A stretch of 64,000 bases of DNA, from the NCBI GenBank assembly GCA_030603275.1, contig JAUVYB010000001.1, positions 83,832 through 147,831 of the forward strand, read 5' to 3'. Source of the DNA: Deltaproteobacteria bacterium. Lineage in GTDB: Bacteria > Chloroflexota > Dehalococcoidia > Dehalococcoidales > BS750m-G39. The position numbers were made by a program, and so were the translations under genes. Positions 28,330 to 37,634 of this stretch are shown here, in pieces. Positions within the stretch are counted from its first letter, which is position 1; every line of letters starts with the position of its first letter. The notes under the pieces were generated by a model. The model was not told the DNA's origin, did not search any database, and saw only the letters and a program-made list of their open reading frames with translations.

Positions 28330-28950
28330 ATGGAAGAAAGCACAGAAACAATCATAGAGCAATTTGTGGATTATCTGTTGCCTGAATTAACTCCCTATGA
28401 GTCATCTCTATACATGTATTTATTTCGTAATTCACTTTTGAGAAACGGAACTAATGAGATTAGGATTGGTAAGTGGACTATTATAGACGGGTTTTGTAAA
28501 GGGTCAAGAGGAGGAGGTACAAGTTATGCTCACGTTTCGAAAATGTTAGCAAGTCTTGAGCAAAAAGGGTGTGTCAAGGTTGGTGATACGGATAGGCTTG
28601 GAACTCTCTATGTAGTCATTCTACCAAAAGATATTCCTTTAGTAGCTAAAAAGATAGCTAGTAATATGCCCGCAAAGGCTGAAGAAGACTATTTTACCAA
28701 TCAAGATAAAAGACGTGAACTATTCGAGAGGGATAAATGGATTTGTCAGTATTGTGGAGAAAAAGTTAGCCAACAGAACGCCACACTAGATCACTTTATC
28801 CCGAGAAGTAAAGGCGGAGATGACAGTAAAGAGAATCTAAGGACTTGCTGTCTATTGTGTAACAGTATAAAGTCTGGGAAAACTTACGAAGAGGCAACAC
28901 CGTTTTTACTGAAAAGCATCCAAGAACGAAGAGCCAGGTCTGTTAAATAG
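28330..28950 (+). CDS. HNH endonuclease with N-terminal winged-helix-like domain
   Basis: RDKWICQYCGEKVSQQNATLDHFIPRSKGGDDSKENLRTCCLLCNSIKSGKT. Confidence 0.85.
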   Translation: MEESTETIIEQFVDYLLPELTPYESSLYMYLFRNSLLRNGTNEIRIGKWTIIDGFCKGSRGGGTSYAHVSKMLASLEQKGCVKVGDTDRLGTLYVVILPKDIPLVAKKIASNMPAKAEEDYFTNQDKRRELFERDKWICQYCGEKVSQQNATLDHFIPRSKGGDDSKENLRTCCLLCNSIKSGKTYEEATPFLLKSIQERRARSVK

Positions 28951-28960
28951 GGAAGCCTGA

Positions 28961-29040
28961 AGGGGCGTTAGCCCCTTTTTTAAAAAATCCCTCCCCCTCT
29001 CCTTTGAAGGAGAGGGGGACACAGGGGGTGAGGTAGATAA
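28961..29040 (+). repeat. Dispersed intergenic repeat, family A (copy 2)
   Basis: aggggcgttagcccctttttttaaaaaatccctccccctctcc...gagagggggacacagggggtgaggtagataa. Confidence 0.8.
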
Positions 29041-29148
29041 AAAACTCTAAAACCACTGGAATAAACCCGCCCGATATGATTTAATATCGGGGAGTTCTTT
29101 GACTCCCCACAAAAAAGAGAAATAAGTTAGCAGGATTTTTCAAAAGCT

Positions 29149-30873
29149 ATGCGCGTATCAAAATTATTCGGTAAGACACAAAAAGAGACGCCCGCCGAGG
29201 CGGAAACGGCCAGCCACCGGCTGCTGCTGAGGGCTGGTATGATTAACCAGGTAGCCGCCGGCGTCTACTCCTACCTGCCGCTGGGATTACGGGTGCTCAA
29301 GAAGATAGCCGGTATCATCCGCGACGAGATGGACAAAGCCGGCGGGCAGGAGTTGATGATGCCCGTCCTCCAACCCCTGGAGCTGTGGCAGGAAACGGGC
29401 AGGGACAAGGCTTTCGGCAGGGGGCTTTTCACCCTCTCCGACCGCCGGGAGCGCAGGCTGGTGCTGGGCCCCACCCACGAAGAGGTCGTTACCCGGCTGG
29501 TCGGCCACAATGTCCAGAGCTACCGCGATTTACCCCTGTTGCTGTATCAAATCCAGGCCAAGTTCCGCGATGAGCCCCGCCCCCGGGGCGGCCTGATACG
29601 GATCCGCGAATTCTCCATGAAAGACCTCTACAGCTTTGACACCGATGAAGAGGGCCTGGATAAAAGCTATAAAAAGATGCTCCAGGCGTATAAGAATATC
29701 TATACCCGCTGCGGCCTGCCCAGCCTGCAGGTTGAAGCCGACAGCGGCGCCATCGGCGGCAAGGACTCCCACGAGTTCATGGTCGTCACCGAGGACGGTG
29801 AAGACGAGGTTATCTACTGCGAAAAATGTAAATACGCCGCCAACGTGGAGAAAGCCCAGAGCGTCAAGGGCAGGGTAGAGGGGGGAGAGCCTTTACCCAG
29901 AGAAGAAGTAGCCACGCCCGGCGCCGGCTCCATCGAAGAGGTGGCCGGTTTCTTTAAAATACCCCCGAGCCATACCCTCAAAGCGGTGTTCTACATCGCC
30001 GACGGCAAGCTGGTCTTCATCGTCGTCAGGGGGGACATTGAGGTAAACGAGGTCAAGCTCAAGAACGCACTGGGCTGCACCGACCTCCGTTTCGCCACCG
30101 AGGACGAGGTTACCCAGGCCGGTATCGTTGCCGGCGCCGCCTCCCCAATCGGTATAAAGGGCTTAAAGATTATCGCCGATGACTCTATAACCTCGGGGAC
30201 AAACTTTGTCGCCGGCGCCAATAAACCGGAAACCCACCTTAAAAACGTCAACTACCCCAGGGACTTTAAAGCCGACCTGGTGACCGATATCGCCCAGGCC
30301 CACGCCGGTGAGGAGTGCCCCCGCTGCGGCGGCAAGCTGTCATCCACCCGCGGTATTGAGGTGGGGCATGTCTTCAAGCTGGGCACCTTCCTGAGTGAAA
30401 AACTGGGCGCCCTCTTCATTGATGCCGACGGAGCATCACACCCCATCATCATGGGGTGCTACGGCATCGGCCTTGACCGCCTGCTGGCGGCGGCCATAGA
30501 GCTGCACCACGACGATAAAGGTATTACCTGGCCCATCTCTATCGCCCCTTATCACATCTATCTCTGCGCCCTGCATACGGAAGACCCCGATGTAGCCGCC
30601 GCCGCCGAGAAGGCCTATAACGATCTGGAGGCGCAGGGCTTAGAAGTGCTCTTCGACGACCGAGCGGAATCACCGGGGGTAAAGTTCAACGATGCCGACC
30701 TGCTGGGGATACCCATCCGGGTTACCATCAGCCCCAGAACTCTGGAGAAAAACAGCGCCGAAATCAAGAAGCGCTCGGAAAAAGAAGCCCGGCTGGTACC
30801 GCTGGAGGGAATAAGCTCAAAGCTTACAGAGCTTGTTAGCCAGGGTTTATCCGGGTTGTCTAATCCGGTTTGA
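29149..30873 (+). CDS. proS: Proline--tRNA ligase (bacterial type with editing insertion)
   Basis: RVSKLFGKTQKETPAEAETASHRLLLRAGMINQVAAGVYSYLPLGLRVL; GPTHEEVVTRL; FRDEPRPRGGLIRIREFSMKDLYSF. Confidence 0.96.
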   Translation: MRVSKLFGKTQKETPAEAETASHRLLLRAGMINQVAAGVYSYLPLGLRVLKKIAGIIRDEMDKAGGQELMMPVLQPLELWQETGRDKAFGRGLFTLSDRRERRLVLGPTHEEVVTRLVGHNVQSYRDLPLLLYQIQAKFRDEPRPRGGLIRIREFSMKDLYSFDTDEEGLDKSYKKMLQAYKNIYTRCGLPSLQVEADSGAIGGKDSHEFMVVTEDGEDEVIYCEKCKYAANVEKAQSVKGRVEGGEPLPREEVATPGAGSIEEVAGFFKIPPSHTLKAVFYIADGKLVFIVVRGDIEVNEVKLKNALGCTDLRFATEDEVTQAGIVAGAASPIGIKGLKIIADDSITSGTNFVAGANKPETHLKNVNYPRDFKADLVTDIAQAHAGEECPRCGGKLSSTRGIEVGHVFKLGTFLSEKLGALFIDADGASHPIIMGCYGIGLDRLLAAAIELHHDDKGITWPISIAPYHIYLCALHTEDPDVAAAAEKAYNDLEAQGLEVLFDDRAESPGVKFNDADLLGIPIRVTISPRTLEKNSAEIKKRSEKEARLVPLEGISSKLTELVSQGLSGLSNPV

Positions 30874-31693
30874 CAGCATAAACCTTCATGCTCAGAACCG
30901 AATTGGCGTACTCTGCCAGTCTTTCCGGCGGTATTTGTGAATCCTTGATTATTGCCGTGGGGCCACTGGCCATGCTGTCGACGGGATAGAATACCTCATC
31001 AACTATCCTGACCCCTTGAAATCCGGCTTCTTTAACAGCCTCTATATAGTCGTCCTTCATTATAGCTCCGGAAAGGCAGCCGATATACCCCGCGATAGAG
31101 TTCTTTATGGACTCCGGAAGCTCCGTCAGAACAACTATATCCGAGACCATCAGCCTGCCACCCGGTTTCAGCACCCTGAATGTTTCCTTAAAAGCCCTTA
31201 CTTTGTCGGGCACAAGATTGATAACACAGTTTGAGATGACCACGTCAACCGCATTATCAGCCACCGGTAGATTCTCAATCTCTCCAAGCCGGAACTCAAC
31301 ATTGGCGTAGTCGCCCTGCCGGGCGTTTTCTCTCGCCTTCTCAATCATCTCCGGCGTCATATCCACGCCGATGACTCTGCCCTTATCACCAACCTTATTT
31401 GCCGCCAGAAAACAATCCAGCCCCGCCCCGGAACCGAGGTCGAGAACGGTCTCACCCCCCCTTAAAGAGGCGAGAGCCACCGGGTTGCCGCAGCCGAGAC
31501 CCAGATTAGCGCCCCCGGGAATATTATCAAGTTCTTCATCTGTATAGCCAATACTCCTGCTGATGTCCTGGGCTGTATTAGCGCCTCCACAGCACGGTTT
31601 TGCCGGGCCGCAACAGGAGCTGCCCTGTTTGGCAATTTGGGCATAGCCATCTCTTACCACTTTCTTGATTTCTGTCTCTTTCACTTCAGGCAC
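30860..31693 (-). CDS. arsM: Arsenite S-adenosylmethyltransferase-like
   Basis: SSCCGPAKPCCGG; IPGGANLGLGCGNPVALASLRGGETVLDLGSGAGLDCFLAA; ISNCVINLVPDK. Confidence 0.92.
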   Translation of the reverse strand: MPEVKETEIKKVVRDGYAQIAKQGSSCCGPAKPCCGGANTAQDISRSIGYTDEELDNIPGGANLGLGCGNPVALASLRGGETVLDLGSGAGLDCFLAANKVGDKGRVIGVDMTPEMIEKARENARQGDYANVEFRLGEIENLPVADNAVDVVISNCVINLVPDKVRAFKETFRVLKPGGRLMVSDIVVLTELPESIKNSIAGYIGCLSGAIMKDDYIEAVKEAGFQGVRIVDEVFYPVDSMASGPTAIIKDSQIPPERLAEYANSVLSMKVYAVKPD

Positions 31694-31700
31694 TCCCCTT

Positions 31701-31973
31701 TTATTTTTGTAATATCTCTCCCATTAGCGGCCCGAGCATGTCCCTCACCATATCGGTGAGATCTTCCACTTTAATCAAAGAAATACAACACACTTCCCCA
31801 TCTTTTTCCCAACTGGTAACCGCTAATTTATCACCGGCGCGGATGTTTGCCTTTTCCCTCATCCCTTTGGGTAACACCATCTGACCGCGCTCATCTACGC
31901 TTACCACAGCTTCAACCTTGCAGCAACCCTTACCCATCGGCAGACAATATGCGTCCTTTTCTTTTTTGGCCAT
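31701..31973 (-). CDS. AbrB/MazE/SpoVT-family DNA-binding protein, HgcAB-associated (HgcC)-like
   Basis: CLPMGKGCCKVEAVVSVDERGQMVLPKGMREKANIRAGDKLAVTSWEKDGEVCCISLIKVE; swapped-hairpin AbrB motif, Cys-rich. Confidence 0.75.
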   Translation of the reverse strand: MAKKEKDAYCLPMGKGCCKVEAVVSVDERGQMVLPKGMREKANIRAGDKLAVTSWEKDGEVCCISLIKVEDLTDMVRDMLGPLMGEILQK

Positions 31974-32004
31974 ATTCTATTGCCTCACTGATTTTGCTGA
32001 AAAT

Positions 32005-32046
32005 TCAGTATATACTGACTTTACAACACAAAACCCGGCTTGTCAA
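32005..32046 (-). promoter_or_regulatory. Promoter TTGACA-N17-TAAAGT with palindrome TCAGTATATACTGA at the predicted transcription start
   Basis: Reverse strand: -35 at 32041-32046, -10 at 32018-32023, perfect 14-bp palindrome 32005-32018; upstream of AbrB-arsM. Confidence 0.65.
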
Positions 32047-32108
32047 GGGCTAGTTTTCTACCCCACCCCATTTTATATCTTAACCCACCCACCAACCCTT
32101 TAAGGTAA

Positions 32109-32243
32109 AGAGGGGTTACACCCCTCTTAAACTCCCTGTCAGGTTGCCACCCCTTATCCCCCCACCCCCAAAGCGAGGGATTAAGGGCACAGCCCTGTAG
32201 GGTGGGAGGGTGGGAAGAAAGACAACTTTTAAAAATGGGCGGG
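32109..32243. repeat. Composite dispersed repeat: family-A-like hairpin plus family-B element with G-quadruplex motif GGGTGGGAGGGTGGG (32200-32214)
   Basis: agaggggttacacccctctta; aaagcgagggattaagggcacagccctgtagggtgggagggtgggaagaaa matches 60181-60230. Confidence 0.75.
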
Positions 32244-32265
32244 GGATAGGCCACTAACTGAAGAG

Positions 32266-34671
32266 TCAGCCCCTCAGCGTAGCGCCCAGCTCTTTGGACA
32301 GCTTATCTATGATTTTCTGCTGAACCTTGTTAGCCGCTTCATCAGTTAAAGTTTTAGTTGAGGACTGGAAGGTAATTCTATAGGCCAGCGATTTTTTGTC
32401 CGCCGGCAGTTTCCCGCCGGTATACAGGTCAAAGAGGGCAACCCGGGTCACCAGGGGAAAGCCGGTCATAACATCCATCACCTGTCGGTGAGTCACGCTT
32501 AAGCCAACCACCAGGGCAATATCCCTGACCACCGCCGGAAAGCGCGAAATCGGCTGGAATAATTTATGCTCAAGGGTAAAAGGTAAAATTTCGGTCAGGT
32601 TAATCTCAAAGAGACAGGCCTTCTCAGAAAGGTCAAAGGTCTCGATTACTTTATGGTGCAGCTCCCCGACCACGCCCAGTTTTTTACCCCCGACAACTAT
32701 AGCCGCCTGTTTAGCCGGGTTTAAGCTCTCGTCATCTGCCGGCTTGAAATCGGCTTCCACCCCTAAATGATGGAGCAACCCCTCAACCACCCCCTTGGCG
32801 TCAAAAAAGTCCACCGGTTCATCCCCGCCGTGCCAGGACTCGTCGAATCTGGGGCCGGCCAGCAGACCGCAGAGCATCTCCGGTTCATCGGGCAGGTCAT
32901 TCGGCCGCCGCTGGTACACCCTCCCCAGCTCAAAGAGCCTGATGCCGCCCTCTTCATGCCTCCGGTTTGCCTCCAGCGCCGCCAGCAGGTTAGCCCGCAA
33001 ACTGGGGCGAAGATACTCCTGCTCGGTACTCATCGGCCTCACCACCCGCAGAGGCTCCGGCTCCAGGGGGTGTGGTTGGGGCAAGAGCTTATTCATCAAA
33101 TCCAGGCTGGTCAGGGAATAGGTAATTACCTCATAAAAGCCGTAGCCGGCAAGGTCGCGCCTTACCTCCTGCTTGAAACCGATGATAGGCGCCGGGTTCT
33201 GCCGGGGCACCTCCCCACCGGGCATGGTCACCGGAATCCGGTCATAGCCGATAACACGGGCGACCTCCTCCACCAGGTCCTCCGCCAGACCGATGTCGCT
33301 CCGCCAGTAGGGTGCAATGGCTTTAACCTCCGAAGCCGATTTCGCCTCCTGACAGTCAAAGCCCAGAGAAGCCAGCGCTGTTTTTATCTGCCCAAGGCTG
33401 AAATCAACCCCCAGCAGGCGCTTCACCTCCCCCGTCGAAAGCAGGATGGGCTCCGGCTCCTGCTTGCCGGGATAGACATCAACTATACCTTTAGCGGCCT
33501 TGCCATCGGCTAACTCGATAATCAACCTGGTAGCCCGCCTGAGCGCCGGTACCGTCAACTCAGGGCTGATGCCCCGCTCAAAGCGCATCCGGGCCTCGCT
33601 GGGCAAGCCCAGGGTATAACCGGTATGATAGATGCTCGGCGGATTAAAATTAGCCGCTTCCAGCACGATGGCGGTGGTCCGCCCGGTCATCTCGCTGTCA
33701 GCCCCACCCATCACCCCGGCGACGGCCACCGCCCGCTCAGCGTCGGCAATAACCAGCATATCAGGGGAAAGGGGCCTCTTCGCCCCGTCCAGGGTGACCA
33801 GGACCTCACCCTCTTCCGCCCGCCGCACGATAATCTTCCGGCCCCTGACCCGGTTATAGTCAAAGGCGTGTAACGGCTCGCCGTACTCCAGCATGACAAA
33901 GTTGGTAACATCCACCACGTTATTTATCGGGCGCATGCCGCCCGCCAGAAGCCGCTGCTGCAACCAGTGGGGGGAGGGGGCTATCTTTACACCGGTAATC
34001 AGGCTGGCGCTGTAGCGGGGGCACAGGTCGGGGGCGGTAATATCAATTGAAATCTGCTCCTCTATGGGAGCCCCCGTTTCATCGTAGCTAATATCGGGGA
34101 GGCGCACCTTCTGCCCGGTCAGGGCGGCGACCTCCCTGGCGATGCCGATTACCGACAGGCAATCGGGGCGGTTGGGGGTTACATCCAGGTCAAAGATAAC
34201 ATCGCCCATAAAATCAGCCAGCGGGGTGCCAACTTTAGCTTCGGCGGCTAAAACCATGATGTCCTGGTGGTAATCAGAGATGCCCAGCTCTCTCTCCGAA
34301 CACACCATGCCATTGGAGGCCACCCCCCGAATATTGGCCGCCTCCAGCTGAACTATCTGGCCGCTGTGCCCGTCGATAAGCCGGGCGCCGACGCGGGCAA
34401 AGGCAACCTTATCGCCCACCTTGAGATTAGGCGCCCCGCAGACCACGGTCTGCTGCTCGGTGCCCAGGTCAACGATAGGCAGCTTAAGGCGGTCGGCATT
34501 GGGGTGGGGGTTAATGGCTAAAATCTGCCCGACAACGATGCCTTCCCAGTTACCGCCGATAACCTGCCACCCCTTGGCCTCGGTGCCGGCCATGGTCAAT
34601 TTATCGGCCAGCTCAGCCGGGGATAAGTCTATATCCACATATTGCTCGAGCCACTTCAGTGAGACCTTCAT
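32266..34671 (-). CDS. pheT: Phenylalanine--tRNA ligase subunit beta
   Basis: MKVSLKWLEQYVDIDLSPAELADKLTMAGTEAKG; EMTGRTTAIVLEAANFNPPSI; C-terminal FDX-ACB. Confidence 0.96.
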   Translation of the reverse strand: MKVSLKWLEQYVDIDLSPAELADKLTMAGTEAKGWQVIGGNWEGIVVGQILAINPHPNADRLKLPIVDLGTEQQTVVCGAPNLKVGDKVAFARVGARLIDGHSGQIVQLEAANIRGVASNGMVCSERELGISDYHQDIMVLAAEAKVGTPLADFMGDVIFDLDVTPNRPDCLSVIGIAREVAALTGQKVRLPDISYDETGAPIEEQISIDITAPDLCPRYSASLITGVKIAPSPHWLQQRLLAGGMRPINNVVDVTNFVMLEYGEPLHAFDYNRVRGRKIIVRRAEEGEVLVTLDGAKRPLSPDMLVIADAERAVAVAGVMGGADSEMTGRTTAIVLEAANFNPPSIYHTGYTLGLPSEARMRFERGISPELTVPALRRATRLIIELADGKAAKGIVDVYPGKQEPEPILLSTGEVKRLLGVDFSLGQIKTALASLGFDCQEAKSASEVKAIAPYWRSDIGLAEDLVEEVARVIGYDRIPVTMPGGEVPRQNPAPIIGFKQEVRRDLAGYGFYEVITYSLTSLDLMNKLLPQPHPLEPEPLRVVRPMSTEQEYLRPSLRANLLAALEANRRHEEGGIRLFELGRVYQRRPNDLPDEPEMLCGLLAGPRFDESWHGGDEPVDFFDAKGVVEGLLHHLGVEADFKPADDESLNPAKQAAIVVGGKKLGVVGELHHKVIETFDLSEKACLFEINLTEILPFTLEHKLFQPISRFPAVVRDIALVVGLSVTHRQVMDVMTGFPLVTRVALFDLYTGGKLPADKKSLAYRITFQSSTKTLTDEAANKVQQKIIDKLSKELGATLRG

Positions 34672-34681
34672 TCTTTTGCCT

Positions 34682-35725
34682 TTAGAACTGCCTTAAAAAT
34701 CTAAGGTCGCTGCCGTAGAGCAACCTGATATCATCAATACCGTAGCGGAGCATGGGCAGGCGGTCTATGCCCATGCCAAAGGCGAAGCTGGTATATTCCC
34801 TGGGGTCAATGCCGCTCCGCTCCAGCACCCGGGGATGGGTCATGCCCGCCCCCAGTACCTCAATCCAGCCGCTGTTACCGCAGAGCCGGCAGCCGGTGCC
34901 GCCGCAGACCAGGCACTCTATAGCCATCTCAACGCCCGGCTCAACAAAGGGGAAATAGTCACAGCGGAAGCGCACCTTTCTGTCTTCGCCGAAGAAACGG
35001 CGGGCAAACTCATAAAGCGTCCCCTTCAAATCAGCCATGGTGATATTTTTATCCACCGCCAGGCCGTCAATCTGATGGAACATGGGGACATGGGTAACAT
35101 CACTGGCCTCGTAGCGGTAGACCTTGCCCGGCATAACCACCCTTATCGGAGGCGGCATCTGCTCCATAACCCTGGTATCCACGGCGGTGGTGTGGGTGCG
35201 CAGCAGCATATTTCTCTCGCCCTTTTCGGTCTCGGCGTCAACCCAGAGGGTAGCCATGCTGTCACGGGCCGGGTGGTGGCGGGTTATGTTTAATGCCTCA
35301 AAATTATAGTAGTCCCACTCTACCTCCGGCCCCTCCACCACCTGAAAGCCCATGGAGACGAATATGTCACATATTTCGGTTACAGTCTGGGTGAGGGGAT
35401 GCAGACGGCCTGTGGGGAAATGACGTCCGGGCAGGGTAATATCTATACCCTCCTCCCCGGCGCTGGCCAGCTTCGCCTGCTTGAGAAGCCGGGCTTTTTG
35501 CTCCAGGCTCTCCTCCAGGCCGGTTTTAATCTGGTTAGACAGAGCGCCCACCTGCCTCCTCTCCTCGATGGGTAATTTAGCCAGGCCGCGCAGTATGCTG
35601 GTTAGCTGGCTCTTCTTACCCAGGTAGCGGACCCGCCAGGCTTCCAGGTCTTTGGCCTGGCTAACGGCCCCCAGCTCCTTGAGGGCGCTTGATTTTAGCT
35701 CTTTTAGCTGCTTTATCATCTCCAT
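34682..35725 (-). CDS. pheS: Phenylalanine--tRNA ligase subunit alpha
   Basis: [63 protein letters not shown]. Confidence 0.96.
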   Translation of the reverse strand: MEMIKQLKELKSSALKELGAVSQAKDLEAWRVRYLGKKSQLTSILRGLAKLPIEERRQVGALSNQIKTGLEESLEQKARLLKQAKLASAGEEGIDITLPGRHFPTGRLHPLTQTVTEICDIFVSMGFQVVEGPEVEWDYYNFEALNITRHHPARDSMATLWVDAETEKGERNMLLRTHTTAVDTRVMEQMPPPIRVVMPGKVYRYEASDVTHVPMFHQIDGLAVDKNITMADLKGTLYEFARRFFGEDRKVRFRCDYFPFVEPGVEMAIECLVCGGTGCRLCGNSGWIEVLGAGMTHPRVLERSGIDPREYTSFAFGMGIDRLPMLRYGIDDIRLLYGSDLRFLRQF

Positions 35726-35774
35726 ATCTTGGGCAGATTATAGGTTATAAGCTAGGGACGGGTCAAGGAAGTTA

Positions 35775-35861
35775 TCAACCTCACCCCCTGTATCCCCCTC
35801 TCCAATCTTGGAGAAGGGGAGGATTTTTTTAAGAAGAGGGGGCTTTGCCCCCTCTTAAACA
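35775..35861 (-). repeat. Dispersed intergenic repeat, family A (copy 3, inverted)
   Basis: ttatcaacctcaccccctgtatccccctctcc...ttttttaagaagagggggctttgccccctctta is the inverse of copies 1 and 2. Confidence 0.78.
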
Positions 35862-35954
35862 CCCACTCACTCTCAACTTACCATAACGCTAAAAACAAAT
35901 CCCCGTAGCTAGCCACGCCTGAATTGTTTCCCCCATTTTTTTTAGTGCTGTTTT

Positions 35955-36287
35955 TGTCGCCTCCCCTTTTCCCCACCCCCCCCAAGACGAAATTAATAGA
36001 AGTATCACTTCTGTAGGGCGGGTGGGTGGGAAGCAATACGCACTCTAAAAATCAGACTAGGCCTCCCCTTCTCCCCCCACCCAAAATAGATTTTGATATA
36101 TCCAATCCGCCAAACTTTGAAATTACCCCCTAAATAAGGAAGTCCTAGAAGCGCAGCTTATAAGGGCGGGAGGGTGGGACGTAAAACAACCGAAAAAAAC
36201 GGGGTGGGGGAAATAAGAGAGCCTAAGAAAGGTCTCACCTCTTTCGGGAGGGTGGGACGTAAAACACCGGTTAAAAACGGGGGATGA
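35955..36287. repeat. Tandem cluster of about three family-B repeats with G-quadruplex motifs (36016-36030, 36164-36178; three-run version 36246-36256)
   Basis: tagggcgggtgggtgggaag, taagggcgggagggtgggacgtaaaac, ttcgggagggtgggacgtaaaac. Confidence 0.75.
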
Positions 36288-36290
36288 AAC

Positions 36291-36320
36291 AAAAAGGGGG
36301 GCGTTAGCCCCCCTCTCTAA
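36291..36320 (-). terminator. Intrinsic terminator downstream of infC-rpmI-rplT
   Basis: GGGGGGC-GTTA-GCCCCCC (36296-36313); on minus strand the stem is followed by a T run. Confidence 0.7.
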
Positions 36321-36338
36321 AAAGCTTTATCCTGATAA

Positions 36339-36698
36339 TTAGTTCTGTAGCTGGCCTTTAGCCGTGGTTACCAGGCTGGCAAAGGCCTCAGGCTCCCTGA
36401 CCGCCATATCGGCCAGCATCTTGCGGTCTATTTCAACCCCCGACTTCTTCAAGCCGTAGATAAACTGGCCGTAGCTAAGACCCTGGGCCCGGCTGGCGGC
36501 GTTAACCCGCACAATCCACAGCCGCCTCATATCGCCCTTCCGCTCCCGGCGGTGAGCATAGGCATAGCTCAGGGCATGAAGCATAGACTCGTGAGCCCGC
36601 TTATAAAGGGAATGCCGGGTCGCCCGGTGCCCCTTGGTCAGGGCCAGCACTTTTTTATGTCGCTTATGGGTAGTTAAACCTCTCTTTATTCTGGCCAA
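36339..36698 (-). CDS. rplT: 50S ribosomal protein L20
   Basis: [59 protein letters not shown]. Confidence 0.96.
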   Translation of the reverse strand: MARIKRGLTTHKRHKKVLALTKGHRATRHSLYKRAHESMLHALSYAYAHRRERKGDMRRLWIVRVNAASRAQGLSYGQFIYGLKKSGVEIDRKMLADMAVREPEAFASLVTTAKGQLQN

Positions 36699-36710
36699 GA
36701 TATCACCCCT

Positions 36711-36914
36711 CTACTTTACCCCGTAAGGTATAAGCCTCTTTATCCTGGTGCGGTCACTGGGATGCAGTGGTATAGTCTCATCAAATAGACCCTTGCTCCG
36801 CTTCGACTTGCGGCGGCGCAGATGGCTCTTGCCACCCTTCATCCGCATAATTTTGCCGCTACCGGTGATATGGAAGCGGCTCTTGGCCCCTTTATGAGTT
36901 TTTAATTTAGGCAC
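36711..36914 (-). CDS. rpmI: 50S ribosomal protein L35
   Basis: MPKLKTHKGAKSRFHITGSGKIMRMKGGKSHLRRRKSKRSK. Confidence 0.96.
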   Translation of the reverse strand: MPKLKTHKGAKSRFHITGSGKIMRMKGGKSHLRRRKSKRSKGLFDETIPLHPSDRTRIKRLIPYGVK

Positions 36915-36926
36915 GTTAAGACTCCG

Positions 36927-37559
36927 CTATTTCCCCTCTTTTTTAGCTTCGGTTTTAGTTTCGGTTTTAGCTTCGGCTTTAGCCTCGGTTTTAGTTTCGG
37001 CTTTAGCCTCTGTTTTAGCTTCAGTTTTAGCTTCTGTCTTTACCTTCTGGGCAGTCAACGGCAAGAGGATAACGTTCATGTTCCTCTCCTCTATCAACGG
37101 TTGCCGGGCAATCGCCGCCGCCCCCGCTAGCTGCTCTGTCATCCTCTGAATCAATTTCCAGCCAAGCTCGGGGTGGGTAATTTCGCGCCCCCTGAACCTC
37201 ACCGTCACCTTAACCCTGTCCCCCCCGCCCAGCAGTTTTTTGGCCATCCTGACCTTGGACTCGAAATCGTGGCTACCAATCTTGGGTCGCAGCCTGACCT
37301 CTCTAAGCAGGGAAACCTTCTGGCCCTTCCTCTGCTCACGCTCTTTCTTGGCCTGCTCATACCTGTACTTGCCATAGTCAAGCAGGCGACAGACCGGGGG
37401 TACTGCGGTAGGGGCAACCTCAACCAGGTCAAGATCATGTTTCCTAGCCATCTCCCGCGCCTGGAGTATAGGCATAATACCCAACTGCTCACCCTTCTCC
37501 CCCACCAGACGGATTTCTCTGGCTATAATACCCTGGTTAATCCGTAGTGATTTAGCTAT
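36927..37559 (-). CDS. infC: Translation initiation factor IF-3; ORF extended to a probable AUA start; Lys/Glu/Ala/Thr repeat tail
   Basis: In-frame upstream sequence IAKSLRINQGIIAREIRLVGEKGEQLGIMP; GGAGGT 9 nt before ATA; no ATG/GTG/TTG between in-frame TGA and GTG 37505. Confidence 0.85.
   Translation of the reverse strand: MAKSLRINQGIIAREIRLVGEKGEQLGIMPILQAREMARKHDLDLVEVAPTAVPPVCRLLDYGKYRYEQAKKEREQRKGQKVSLLREVRLRPKIGSHDFESKVRMAKKLLGGGDRVKVTVRFRGREITHPELGWKLIQRMTEQLAGAAAIARQPLIEERNMNVILLPLTAQKVKTEAKTEAKTEAKAETKTEAKAEAKTETKTEAKKEGK
36930..37046 (-). repeat. ~12-bp imperfect tandem repeat (TTTTAGCTTCGG on plus strand) in the 3' end of infC
   Basis: ttttagcttcggttttagtttcggttttagcttcggctttagcctcgg... 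Confidence 0.85.
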
Positions 37560-37634
37560 GTCCTGTTTACCTCCACGGAGCCCGAGTCAGGTTACGACCA
37601 CAAACTATAGCATAACCCCTCAAAGCCAGTCAAG

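Noticed and set aside
29041-29148. Possible T-box leader upstream of proS
   Set aside because: No T-box consensus (TGGNACCGCG) seen.
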